Of a stretch of 64,000 nt of DNA, positions 8,165 through 16,715 are shown piece after piece. The stretch is from Streptomyces sp. SCSIO 30461 (GTDB taxonomy: Bacteria > Actinomycetota > Actinomycetes > Streptomycetales > Streptomycetaceae): NCBI RefSeq assembly GCF_037023745.1, contig NZ_CP146101.1:6960001-7024000 (forward strand), read 5' to 3'. The position numbers and the translations under genes were made by a program. Position 1 is the first letter of the stretch. Every line of letters begins with the position of its first letter. The notes beneath the pieces were generated by a model that made no database searches, was not told the origin of the DNA, and worked only from the letters and a program-made list of their open reading frames with translations.

Positions 8165-10113
8165 GCACCCTGCCCGTCCGGCCGAACCACCGCAGGAACC
8201 GGGCCCGGCGAATACTCGTAGGCGTGGCGGTCGTGGCCGTGGTCGCCGGGTTCAACGGTCCGGCGCTCTACCGGTACGGCTCGGAGCAGTACCACGAGTA
8301 CAAGATCAACAAGCCTGAGTACAAGGCCGCCAACGGCCGCTGGGACTACCTGGACGTCCCGGCCGGCTACCGGATCAACTCGATTCACGCCGCCCTGCTC
8401 CACACCGGCAAGGTGCTGCTGATCGCGGGCTCCGGCAACAACCAGAAGAACTTCGACGCCAAGAAGTTCGAGTCGGTGCTGTGGGACCCGGAGACCGGCG
8501 ACTTCAAGAAGATCGAGACCCCGAAGGACATGTTCTGCGCCGGGCACACCCAACTGCCCGACGGAAAGCTGCTGGTGGCCGGGGGCACCAAGCGGTACGA
8601 GAAGCTCCAGGGCGACGTCACCAAGGCCGGCGGCCTGATGATCGTCCACAACGAAGACCCGGACAAGCCGATGACGCTGCCTGCCGGTACCAAGTTCACC
8701 GGCAAGGCCAACGGCAAGACCTTCGTGTCCAAGGACCCGGTGCTGGTCCAGCGGGCCAAGAAGGTCTTCGACCCGGAGACCGGTGAGTTCCTGCGCACCG
8801 AAGCGGGGCTCGGCCGGATCTACGTCGAGGCCGAGAAGTCCGGCAAGAAGCACGAGACCGGCACCGAGGACAACTACCGGGTGCACGGCCTCACCGGCTC
8901 CGACACCCGCAACGTCTACGGCATCGCGCAGAAGCTCGCCCTCGACAAGAAGGACTTCCAGGGCATCAAGGAGGCCTACGAGTTCGACCCGGTCGCCGAG
9001 AAGTACATCAAGGTCGACCCGATGAACGAGGCCCGCTGGTACCCGACGCTGACCACGCTCGAGGACGGCAAGGTCCTGTCCCTCTCGGGTCTCGACGAGA
9101 TCGGGCAGATCGTCCCCGGCAAGGACGAGATCTACGACCCGAAGACCAAGAAGTGGCAGTACACCGGCTTCGAGCGGCGCTTCCCGACCTACCCGGCGAT
9201 CTTCCTGATGGACAACGGGAAGCTCTTCTACTCCGGCTCCAACGCCGGTTACGGACCGGCCGACGTCGGCCGCGACCCGGGTGTCTGGGACCTGGAGGAC
9301 AACTCGTTCGAGAAGGTCCCGGGCATGAGCGACCCGGACAAGCTGGAGACCTCGGCCACGGTCATGCTGCCGCCCGCACAGGACCAGAGGTTCATGGTCA
9401 TCGGCGGTGGCGGGGTCGGCGAGTCCGAGAAGTCCAGCAAGAAGTCCCGGCTGGTCGACCTCAAGGAGGACGAGCCCGGCTTCAAGGACGGCGCGACCCT
9501 GGACAAGGGCACCCGCTACCCGAGCGCCTCACTGCTGCCGGACGACACCGTGCTCGTCACCGGCGGTTCGGAGGACTACCGCGGGCGCGGCGGCTCCAAC
9601 ATCCTTGAGGCTCGGACCTACGACCCGAAGAGCGGCGCCTACACGCGGGTGGCCGACCCTCAGGTGGGCCGCAACTACCACTCGGGTTCGGTGCTGCTGC
9701 CCGACGGCCGGGTGATGATCTTCGGCTCCGACTCGCTCTTCGCCGACGCCGCCAACACCAAGCCCGGAGTCTTCGAGCAGCGCATCGAGATCTACACCCC
9801 GCCGTACCTCTACCGGGACTCCCGCCCGGCGATCGGCGGTGGCCCCGAGCGCATCAAGCGCGGGGCATCGGGCACCTTCAAGAGTGCGCAGGCGGCGAAG
9901 CTCAGGACGGCCAAGCTGATGCGGCCGAGCGCGGTCACGCACGTCACCGATGTCGACCAGCGCTCCATCGCGCTGGAGATGGAGAAGACGGCGGACGGGT
10001 TCAAGGTCACCGTGCCGAAGAACCGATCCCTCGTACCGTCCGGCTGGTACATGCTCTTCGTGACCGACGACAAGGGCACGCCGTCCGAAGGTGTGTGGGT
10101 CGAGGTCCCGTAG
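8161..10113 (+). CDS. glxA: Radical copper oxidase GlxA
   Basis: Galactose-oxidase-like mono-copper radical enzyme that oxidises the tip glycan made by CslA. It is 650 residues with a single N-terminal membrane anchor (about 17-38) and a seven-bladed Kelch-type oxidase body. By alignment with galactose oxidase motifs the thioether cofactor residues are Cys126 (DMFCAGHT) and Tyr294 (EARWYPT), with Trp293 beside it. The copper ligands are Tyr506-His507 (GRNYHSGS) and His594 (AVTHVTDVDQ). All are present, so the protein should be active. Known mutants in Streptomyces are defective in reproductive aerial growth. It is coupled to cslA by a 4-nt overlap and ends at a shared bidirectional hairpin. 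Confidence 0.96.
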   Translation: MSTLPVRPNHRRNRARRILVGVAVVAVVAGFNGPALYRYGSEQYHEYKINKPEYKAANGRWDYLDVPAGYRINSIHAALLHTGKVLLIAGSGNNQKNFDAKKFESVLWDPETGDFKKIETPKDMFCAGHTQLPDGKLLVAGGTKRYEKLQGDVTKAGGLMIVHNEDPDKPMTLPAGTKFTGKANGKTFVSKDPVLVQRAKKVFDPETGEFLRTEAGLGRIYVEAEKSGKKHETGTEDNYRVHGLTGSDTRNVYGIAQKLALDKKDFQGIKEAYEFDPVAEKYIKVDPMNEARWYPTLTTLEDGKVLSLSGLDEIGQIVPGKDEIYDPKTKKWQYTGFERRFPTYPAIFLMDNGKLFYSGSNAGYGPADVGRDPGVWDLEDNSFEKVPGMSDPDKLETSATVMLPPAQDQRFMVIGGGGVGESEKSSKKSRLVDLKEDEPGFKDGATLDKGTRYPSASLLPDDTVLVTGGSEDYRGRGGSNILEARTYDPKSGAYTRVADPQVGRNYHSGSVLLPDGRVMIFGSDSLFADAANTKPGVFEQRIEIYTPPYLYRDSRPAIGGGPERIKRGASGTFKSAQAAKLRTAKLMRPSAVTHVTDVDQRSIALEMEKTADGFKVTVPKNRSLVPSGWYMLFVTDDKGTPSEGVWVEVP

Positions 10114-10125
10114 GGCTTCCCCCAG

Positions 10126-10164
10126 GACATGAGGGTGCCCCCGCTGCGGGGGCACCCTCATGTC
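10126..10164. terminator. Bidirectional terminator between glxA and cslZ
   Basis: A 17-bp perfect inverted repeat, 10126-10142 with 10148-10164, and a 5-nt loop. It lies between the convergent stops of glxA and cslZ and can serve both. Confidence 0.85.
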
Positions 10165-10166
10165 TC

Positions 10167-11144
10167 CTACTTGGTGTTGCGGGCCAGTTCGAGGGCGTAG
10201 GCCGGGTACCAGTCGCCGGCCTTGGGGCCGCCCTTGCAGTCGCCGTCCGACTCGCCCGGCCGCTTGACCCAGAGATACGCGGCGACCAACGGATCGCCGG
10301 TCTTCGTGGTGGGCGGCTCGCCGAGCGCACGGCCCGGCGGGTTGCACCAGTTCTCCTTGGGGTCGCCCTGCGTGAAGGCACCGTTGCCGTTTCGGCTGGT
10401 GTCGATCACAAAGGGCTTGCCGCCGACCTTGGCCGACAGCCGCTTGCCGAAGTCCTTGCTGGCCTCGGTGGTCTGGAAGTTGGAGACGTTCACCGCGAAG
10501 CCGTCGGCCTGGGCGATCCCAGCCCACTGGAGCGGCTCGAACAGGGAATCCGGTTGCGACCAGCCCGCGTTGCCCGCGTCCAGGTACACCTTGGTGGCCG
10601 GCTGCTTCTTGAGCCGGGTGATGGCGCCCTTCAGCAGGTCGTAGCGCTCCTCGTGGTACTCGTCGGGAGTGCAGCCGTCCACCAGGTGCAGCACCGCGTC
10701 CGGCTCCAGCACCACTGTGGCGGGCCGGTCGCCGATGCCCTTGGCGACCTTGTCGACCCATTCGCGGTAGGCGTTCCCGTCGGCGGCGCCCCCCTTGGAG
10801 AACTGGTCGCAGTCGCGGTGCGGGATGTTGTAGAGCACCAGCAGAACCTCGCGGTCGGCCTTCCGCGCGGCCTCCGTGAGCCTCTTGGCCTCGGCATCCG
10901 GGTTGTCAGGACCGATCCACTCGCCGGCCGGCTGCCCGGCGATCTTCTGGATCAGTGCGGCGTTCTTGCCGTCGCCGTCCTCGCGGTACTCGGCGAGCTG
11001 CCGGGCGGCCTTGCCGTCCGGGTTGACCCAGTACGGATCCGTCGCCTTGGGCTGCTGGGCGATGGGGGGCCGGTCGTCACCGCCATCGTCGGACGAGCAT
11101 CCCGACAGCAGCAGCGCGAGCCCCACGGCCCCCGCGGTGCCCAT
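10167..11144 (-). CDS. cslZ: Glycoside hydrolase family 6 endoglucanase, lipoprotein-like (CslZ)
   Basis: GH6 enzyme expected to trim the CslA glycan. It shows the GH6 signatures VVLEPDAVLHL (general-acid Asp), YLDAGNAGW and VIDTSRNGNG. A lipobox LLSGC follows a short hydrophobic stretch. With the ATG at 11144 the product is 325 residues, but then only 15 residues precede the lipobox Cys and they carry no positive charge. The frame stays open upstream with Arg-rich codons (SRRG, RAAAGTIRT) until it enters the 173-bp element at 11219-11391. No ATG/GTG/TTG exists between 11219 and 11144. The frame continues through the element to an ATG at 11405, which would add 87 residues. The native start was probably lost to the insertion. 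Confidence 0.85.
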   Translation of the reverse strand: MGTAGAVGLALLLSGCSSDDGGDDRPPIAQQPKATDPYWVNPDGKAARQLAEYREDGDGKNAALIQKIAGQPAGEWIGPDNPDAEAKRLTEAARKADREVLLVLYNIPHRDCDQFSKGGAADGNAYREWVDKVAKGIGDRPATVVLEPDAVLHLVDGCTPDEYHEERYDLLKGAITRLKKQPATKVYLDAGNAGWSQPDSLFEPLQWAGIAQADGFAVNVSNFQTTEASKDFGKRLSAKVGGKPFVIDTSRNGNGAFTQGDPKENWCNPPGRALGEPPTTKTGDPLVAAYLWVKRPGESDGDCKGGPKAGDWYPAYALELARNTK

Positions 11145-11218
11145 CGTGCGTATTGTGCCCGCCGCCGCTCGCGTCCCCGCTCCGGGCTCCGTTCCCCGGC
11201 GGGACCGCCCGGCGCTGG

Positions 11219-11391
11219 GGCGTGTTGCGAAAGTCCCTCCTGACCCGCGACGCCTGGCACGCACGCTCGCTGCGTTGTCGGAGTCATCCAAGTACGTCCA
11301 GTACGAGGATGATCCTCCGCCTTGCGATCGCACGCACCAGACTCCGCAGGCCCCGCCCTGCGGGCGGACGGAGCTACTTTCGCAACACGCC
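11219..11391. mobile_element. MITE-like element, copy 1
   Basis: A 173-bp element with 15-bp perfect terminal inverted repeats (GGCGTGTTGCGAAAG and its complement). It is flanked by CTGG on the left (11215-11218) and CTAG on the right (11392-11395), a probable CTAG target duplication with one base changed. The interior is a long imperfect palindrome. It differs from the copy at 34601-34773 at three positions only. It codes for no transposase, although one minus-strand frame is open throughout. Mobilisation in trans by an insertion-sequence transposase is an inference; no such gene lies in the window. Confidence 0.85.
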
Positions 11392-11494
11392 CTAGTGCCG
11401 TACATCCACTCCCCCTTGGTGCATCGCGCATGGTGCGTGGTGGCCAGGTCGCGTCCGGCGTGCCAGCCGGAAGGGCCAACCGGAACGCATCCTG

Positions 11495-12175
11495 TCAGAT
11501 CCCGCGGGCGTCCGTCAGATAGGCCGAGACCACCACGTTCGCCGTGTAGGACTGCGTGGCCCGGTCGAACGTTCCGCCACAGGTGATCAGCCTCAGTTCG
11601 GCCCTGCCCGGCTGCCTGGACCCGTACACCTCACCGGCGTCGAACCGGTCCCTGCCGACCACCTGGACGTCGTCGATGGTGAACTCGGCCACCGACCCGT
11701 CGGCCCGGGTGACGCGGATCTTCTGTCCGGCGCGCGCCGCGCTGAGGTCGTAGAACACCGCCCGCTCGGTGGCGGTGTCGACATGGCCCACGAACAGCGC
11801 CGCACCCGCCGCACCCGGCTGAGTGCCGGACCCGAACCAGCCCACGGTCCCCGCCTCGGTGTACGGCGGGGGCTCGATCCCGCCCGAGGAGTCCAGACCT
11901 CGCATCACCACCGGGGCCTTCACCCCGATCGAGGGGATCTCCACCCTGCTGGGCCCCACGGGCTCCAGGGGATCGTGCGCGGGCGGCAACGGCACACCCG
12001 GCGGCCTGCCCACCGCGGCCACGTCGCCGGTCCTGGGGGCGCTGCCCGCGACCCCGTCGACCGCGCCGCGCCCCCACAACCAGAGGCTGAGCAGCAGGAC
12101 CGCCCAGGCCACACCCGTCAGCAGCCGCCCGCCGCCGCGCACGGGGGCAGCGGCATCACCGGAGGACGATCCCAC
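11495..12175 (-). CDS. Class F sortase
   Basis: Membrane-anchored cysteine transpeptidase of 226 residues, with one N-terminal transmembrane helix (about 20-36). The sortase beta-barrel follows, with IPSIGVKAPV at its start, LFVGHVDT (catalytic His) and LITCGGTFD (catalytic Cys). The length and the CGG.FD motif fit the class F group of actinobacteria. The catalytic Arg could not be placed with confidence, since the usual downstream position reads SYTANVVV. It starts 5 nt after the stop of the preceding gene (12181-12888), so the two are translationally coupled and that protein is the most likely partner or substrate. Confidence 0.9.
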   Translation of the reverse strand: MGSSSGDAAAPVRGGGRLLTGVAWAVLLLSLWLWGRGAVDGVAGSAPRTGDVAAVGRPPGVPLPPAHDPLEPVGPSRVEIPSIGVKAPVVMRGLDSSGGIEPPPYTEAGTVGWFGSGTQPGAAGAALFVGHVDTATERAVFYDLSAARAGQKIRVTRADGSVAEFTIDDVQVVGRDRFDAGEVYGSRQPGRAELRLITCGGTFDRATQSYTANVVVSAYLTDARGI

Positions 12176-12180
12176 GGCCG

Positions 12181-12888
12181 TCAGTCCTTGTCCGCCGCGT
12201 TCGCGCGCCGGCGCCGGAACCCGCGAAACGCGATGGTCGCCGCAGCCACTGCGGCCAGGGCCAGACCGACCACGGTGTGGGTGGTGCCGGGACCCTGCCG
12301 ACCGGAGCCGTCGGCGGCGAAGGACGTCGCGGTGCCGCCGCCACCAGCCCGCACCGGGGCGTAGGGAGTCTTGTCCGAATCGGGCTCGTCGCCGGAGTCA
12401 TCGCCCCGGCCGTCTCTGCCTCCCCCGCCGTCGGTCTTCTTGTCCCGCCCCTCGCCCTTCTTCTCGTCCTGCTTGCCGCTCGGCTTCTCGTACTGCTTCT
12501 TCCGGTCCTGCCCGTCGTTCTTCTTCTCGTCGCCGCCCCCGGTCTTCTTCTCGTCCTGCTCCCAGGTCTTGTTCTGGCTCCAGCTCTGCTGGGGCTTGGG
12601 GTTCTCGTCTCCTTCGCCCTCCTGCCGCGCCGCCTGGACCGAGCCCAGTGAGCCGTACTGCCGACCACCGCAGTCAAGGCCGATGAGCGGCCCCCTCGAA
12701 CCCCCGAACCCGGACATCTCGGCGTCCAGGACATACGCACCGGATGCGGCGGAGCCTGCCCGGCTCTCGCAGTCGGTGGCGGTCCGACCGCCATCCTGCG
12801 CCGCGTACACCGGCCCGGCGGTGGATGCCAGCATCAACAGGCCGCCGACCGCACCTATGACACGCAGAGTAGTGAACTGAGAACCCAT
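12181..12888 (-). CDS. Secreted low-complexity protein with C-terminal membrane anchor
   Basis: A 235-residue protein with a Sec signal peptide (cleavage near VYA-AQD). A short Cys-containing globular part reads TDCESRAG ... LDCGG. A strongly charged region at about 90-185 is built of Lys/Glu/Asp/Gln/Gly (DEKK and RDKK repeats), then come a transmembrane helix near 208-225 and the basic tail FRGFRRRR. The layout is that of a sortase substrate, yet no LPxTG or LAxTG motif precedes the helix. A strong AGGAGG site supports the start. Coupled to the class F sortase by a 5-nt gap. Function not recognised; a wall-attached spacer or stalk protein is an inference. Confidence 0.8.
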   Translation of the reverse strand: MGSQFTTLRVIGAVGGLLMLASTAGPVYAAQDGGRTATDCESRAGSAASGAYVLDAEMSGFGGSRGPLIGLDCGGRQYGSLGSVQAARQEGEGDENPKPQQSWSQNKTWEQDEKKTGGGDEKKNDGQDRKKQYEKPSGKQDEKKGEGRDKKTDGGGGRDGRGDDSGDEPDSDKTPYAPVRAGGGGTATSFAADGSGRQGPGTTHTVVGLALAAVAAATIAFRGFRRRRANAADKD

Positions 12889-13055
12889 TGTGAACCTCCT
12901 GGTATCAGTAGATTCACGCGGTTCGCCCGTTTCCGCATCTCCGGGGAACCCGGATGGGCTAAGCGGCACTCCCCCGGGCTGGTTACGCTGGGGCCGTCGG
13001 CACAGTGTCGTACCGGCGGCCCTCAGCCAACGCTCGTGTACAGGAGACCGGCAGA

Positions 13056-13835
13056 ATGGCAGAGCGTAAGCCCATCGAAACATGGCTCACCGACATGGAC
13101 GGGGTGCTGATGCGTGAAGGCATCCCCATCCCCGGAGCGGACACCTTCGTCAAGAAGCTGCGCGCGTCCGGCCGTCCCTTTCTGGTACTCACGAACAACT
13201 CGATGCAGACCGCGCGTGACCTGCACGCGCGACTGCGCAGGATCGGCCTGGACGTACCCGCCGAGAACATCTGGACCTCAGCCCTCGCGACCGCGAAGTT
13301 CCTGGAGCGGCAGCACCCCGGGGGGTCCGCGTATGTCATCGGCGAGGCGGGCCTGACCACCGCTCTGCACGAGGTGGGATACATCCTGACGGACACCGAG
13401 CCCGAGTTCGTGATCCTGGGCGAGACCCGCACCTATTCGTTCGAGGCCATGACGCGGGCGGTACGGCTGATCAACAACGGGGCGCGGTTCATCGCGACGA
13501 ACCCGGACGAGACCGGGCCTTCCACGGAGGGCGCGCTCCCCGCCACGGGCGCGGTCGCCGCCCTCATCACGAAGGCGACGGGCAAGGAGCCCTACTTCGT
13601 GGGCAAGCCGAACCCGCTGATGATGCGTACGGGCCTCAATGCCATCGGCGCCCACTCCGAGACCAGCGCCATGATCGGCGACCGGATGGACACCGACATC
13701 CTCGCCGGGCTGGAGGCGGGGATGGAGACGTACCTCGTGCTCACCGGGCTCACCGCGCCGGAGGACCTGGACAGGTTCCCCTACCGCCCGACCCATGTGA
13801 AGGACTCGATCGCCGACCTGGTCGAGCTGGTCTGA
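13056..13835 (+). CDS. HAD-superfamily IIA hydrolase (NagD-like)
   Basis: Phosphatase of the HAD-IIA subfamily, 259 residues, close to the NagD/PGP length. Motif I is TDMDGVLM (nucleophile Asp), motif II is VLTNNSMQT, the motif III Lys lies near GKPNPLMM, and motif IV is GDRMDTDI. The substrate is probably a small sugar or nucleotide phosphate, but the cap domain does not reveal which. The ATG at 13056 follows a CAGGAG site; a longer reading frame upstream has no such site. It is divergent from the sortase-partner gene, and a hairpin follows. Confidence 0.9.
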   Translation: MAERKPIETWLTDMDGVLMREGIPIPGADTFVKKLRASGRPFLVLTNNSMQTARDLHARLRRIGLDVPAENIWTSALATAKFLERQHPGGSAYVIGEAGLTTALHEVGYILTDTEPEFVILGETRTYSFEAMTRAVRLINNGARFIATNPDETGPSTEGALPATGAVAALITKATGKEPYFVGKPNPLMMRTGLNAIGAHSETSAMIGDRMDTDILAGLEAGMETYLVLTGLTAPEDLDRFPYRPTHVKDSIADLVELV

Positions 13836-13884
13836 CCGCAGGCGCTGCGGCCGGCCTGATCGCGGGTACCGGCGCGGACGGCTG

Positions 13885-13916
13885 CCCGCCGGGACTGCTC
13901 GGGCAGCCCCGGCGGG
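13885..13916. terminator. Hairpin between convergent genes
   Basis: CCCGCCGGG (13885-13893) pairs with CCCGGCGGG (13908-13916). An alternative inner pairing, GCTGCCC with GGGCAGC, is also possible. It ends immediately before the stop codon of the convergent phosphodiesterase gene. Confidence 0.6.
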
Positions 13917-15467
13917 TCAGGCAGGCGCGACCCTGACGTCGTCGATCACCCAGTACCAGTTGTTGCGCCCGGTGTACCGGAAGCGGAAGCTCACGCTGGA
14001 GGCGTCGGCCGGGACAGCCACGAAGACCGACTGCGGCTGGGAGACGACGTCGGAGGTGTAGCTCTTGACGACGGTCGGCGTACCGCCGTTGAAGGAGACC
14101 AGGATCTGGGCCGTCTGGCTGCCCTCCTGACGGTAGAGGGTCGTGAAGTCGAGCCGCACGGTGCCCGCGCCCCGCACGTCGTACGCCGGGCTGACCAGCG
14201 TCGAGTCGTAGCCGCCCGAGTTGGACTTGTCGTCCCACTCGTCGGAGTCGGCGACGGCGAAGACGCCTCGGGCCCGGACATTGAGTTCGCGCCACTGGTC
14301 GCGGTGGGTGCGGGACCAGAACTCGTCGGTGGCGAAGGTCCAGCCACGCCACTCGGTCACCCCGCCGGTGCCCATCGCGTTGTTGATGACGGACCAGCCG
14401 CTGGGAGGGGTGCGGGTGAAACCGAGCACCGACGCGGGGATCCCGGCCTCGTCCACCCGCGGGGTGAGGGAGGACCGGAGCGTGTCGAACGGGTCGGCGG
14501 AACGCTCCTGGACGGGCTTGCCGTCCAACCCCCAGGCAGGGTCAGGGATGATTCCCAGCTGCCTGAAGACGGTCGCGGCGACATCGACCAGCCGGGTGTC
14601 GATGGGGCGGGCGCCGGCGGCGATCCCAGGGCCCTGGGCGAGGACGAAGGTACGCCGCTCCTCGATGGAGCTGCCGCCGTGGCCGCCCGCGTCCCTATGG
14701 CCGTGGTCGGTGGCGACGATCACGGTCCAGCGCTCGGTGGCGTAAGAAGGACGGGCCTTGATGGCGGCGAGTAGGCGACCCAGGTACGCGTCCTGGGTGG
14801 CTATGGCCTCCAGATACCTCCGGCCGGTGCCCAGGCTGTGGGCGATCTCGTCGGTCTCGCCGAAGTAGACGAACAGGACATCGGGGTTCTGGTTCCGCAG
14901 AACCGATTCGGTCTCGGCGGCGATGGTGGCGTCATGCCCCGCATAGCCGCCCGCGTCACCGTCCAGGACCAGCTTGGCATCGGCGCCCGGGGTGACCGTG
15001 CCCTGGGTGTCCAGCGGCCTCCAGTCGACGGCGGCGTACGTCGACAGGTCCGGGCGCACCTGCGCGAGGCGGGCGAGGAAGCCGGGGTACTTGCCGTAGT
15101 TCCTGCCGATGAAGGTGTTGTCCCGTACGCCGTGCTTGTCGGGCCAGACACCGGTGGAGATGGTGGACCAGCCGGGACCGGAGGAGGTCGCCGCCATCGG
15201 GTAGGAGTAGAGCAAGGACGTGCCGTACGTCCCGTTCGCCATCATCGACCTGAGGTGCGGGGCGTTGGCGGCGTCGATCCGGTCATGACGCAGCCCGTCC
15301 ATGCCGATCACGAGCACCTTGTCCTTGCTGGTGCCGTTCGGGAGGGTGGGCGCCGCCGCATGTGCGGCGCGCGCGGTGGCGAAGGACGTGGCGGTCGTGG
15401 CGGCGACCGACGCGGTCGCGGCGCCTGCGGCGAGCACGGTACGGCGGGGAATGCCGAAGGTCGGCAT
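13917..15467 (-). CDS. Secreted alkaline-phosphatase-superfamily phosphodiesterase
   Basis: A 516-residue exported enzyme. The N-terminus reads IPRRTVLAAGAA, a Tat-like twin-arginine signal, followed by an Ala-rich stretch ending near HAAA. The catalytic domain (about 45-375) has VIGMDGLRHDRI, the nucleophile region ATSSGPGWSTISTG, FGETDEIAHS and ATDHGHRD, the metal-ligand set of type I phosphodiesterase/nucleotide pyrophosphatases. The last ~135 residues form a beta-rich module (WRELNVRARG ... VIDDVRVAPA) like a carbohydrate-binding or MAM-type jelly roll. A GGAGGAA site precedes the chosen ATG. The substrate is unknown; a phosphodiester or phospholipid outside the cell is likely. Confidence 0.87.
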   Translation of the reverse strand: MPTFGIPRRTVLAAGAATASVAATTATSFATARAAHAAAPTLPNGTSKDKVLVIGMDGLRHDRIDAANAPHLRSMMANGTYGTSLLYSYPMAATSSGPGWSTISTGVWPDKHGVRDNTFIGRNYGKYPGFLARLAQVRPDLSTYAAVDWRPLDTQGTVTPGADAKLVLDGDAGGYAGHDATIAAETESVLRNQNPDVLFVYFGETDEIAHSLGTGRRYLEAIATQDAYLGRLLAAIKARPSYATERWTVIVATDHGHRDAGGHGGSSIEERRTFVLAQGPGIAAGARPIDTRLVDVAATVFRQLGIIPDPAWGLDGKPVQERSADPFDTLRSSLTPRVDEAGIPASVLGFTRTPPSGWSVINNAMGTGGVTEWRGWTFATDEFWSRTHRDQWRELNVRARGVFAVADSDEWDDKSNSGGYDSTLVSPAYDVRGAGTVRLDFTTLYRQEGSQTAQILVSFNGGTPTVVKSYTSDVVSQPQSVFVAVPADASSVSFRFRYTGRNNWYWVIDDVRVAPA

Positions 15468-15662
15468 CGGGGGTTCCTCCGTCGGAGTGTGGTGACCTGC
15501 GGACTGTGGACGTGGTACGTCACGCTCAGCCCAACGCCCCAGTCGAAGCGGGGGCGTTGGTCCATACCCGTCATCTTTCCGCGATATCCCCGGGGTCACC
15601 AGGGACGGGTGGTGAACTCCCGGATTCCATTCGGCGACACGGCCGGTGGTGATCGGCGGCCG

Positions 15663-16508
15663 TCAGTGGCGCCTGGTGCGCAGCTGATGTGCGCCGGTGA
15701 GCAGCATTCCCGCGGCGGTGAGCAGGGCGGCGACGGCGGCGACGACGCCGATGTCGGCGTGGCTGCCGGTCTGGGCGAGCTCGTTGGGGTCGGGAATCTC
15801 ATCGCCGCTGCCGGTCAGAAGGCTTGACGGGGCGTCGGGCGGGGTGCCTGACGAGGTCGACGACGGTGTCAGGGGCAGCGGCTCGCCCGACGCCAGCAGG
15901 CTGAACGAGTAGTCCGCCGACTCCCCCACCCAGTCGCCGTCGGCGCCCCGGCGCTGGACCACCGCGGCGTTCGCCACGACCGCGTCGGCGAGGGTGTCGG
16001 GGGCAGGGAAGGCGAGACGCACGGATACGGTGACGCTGCTGCGGGCGGGAATGGCGAAGCCCTCGAACTCCGCTGCCGCCGGGGTCTCCTCGGCGCCCTT
16101 CGCGCCTCCGAAGGCTCCGACGGCCTCTCCTTGGTCGGTCGCGACAAAGGTGACGGGGCGCCATGTCCTGTGCACCTCGTCCAGGAACTCCATCCGGATC
16201 TGAGCGGGTGCGAGTGCGTGGTCCCGCCCGGTGAGGACGAGGACGGGATGGATGTGCACACAGGACCGGGCCGTGGTGTTCGCCAGTACGACGGTGAACT
16301 GCCCGTACCCGGAGCCGGCCCGGTAGGAGGCCGGACCGCCCTGGATGCTGGTGCCGATGGGCAGAACCTGGGCGCGTACGTCACCGCAGAACGGCTCGGG
16401 CGAGGGGGAAGGCGTCGCCGCGGCCTGGCCGGTGAGGGCCGTGAACACGACGGCGGGAGTGACCATGGCGGCGGCCAGTCCGGTGACGAGGGCGCGGCGC
16501 ATTCGCAT
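15663..16508 (-). CDS. LAQTG-type sortase-anchored surface protein
   Basis: A 281-residue secreted protein: basic start (MRMRRALV), hydrophobic signal ending near GQAAAT, a beta-rich body (about 45-215), a Pro/Ser/Thr-rich stalk (PLTPSSTSSGTPPD), then LAQTG, a transmembrane helix and RTRRH. LAxTG followed by helix and basic tail is the recognition signal of class E sortases in Streptomyces, as in the long chaplins. A class E sortase lies at 23651-24463 in this window. The body is not recognised; it could be an adhesin-like domain. ATG at 16508 chosen; an ATG two codons later (16502) is equally possible. Confidence 0.85.
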   Translation of the reverse strand: MRMRRALVTGLAAAMVTPAVVFTALTGQAAATPSPSPEPFCGDVRAQVLPIGTSIQGGPASYRAGSGYGQFTVVLANTTARSCVHIHPVLVLTGRDHALAPAQIRMEFLDEVHRTWRPVTFVATDQGEAVGAFGGAKGAEETPAAAEFEGFAIPARSSVTVSVRLAFPAPDTLADAVVANAAVVQRRGADGDWVGESADYSFSLLASGEPLPLTPSSTSSGTPPDAPSSLLTGSGDEIPDPNELAQTGSHADIGVVAAVAALLTAAGMLLTGAHQLRTRRH

Positions 16509-16715
16509 GGGGGACCCTTCGCTCCGGATGCGGCGTGCGGGCACGACGCTGCCATGTGCGGGTCCGTTGTCGAGGGAACACCACACCCATCCGGTCGGAC
16601 AGTCACACCATTACGCCCGGTCGGCCCATGTTCAGGAGCCGACCGAGCGATAGCCGGCCCAGGGATCTTCCGGGCCCCGCCGACGCGGCGGACACCGGTC
16701 CACCGGGCCCCGCAG

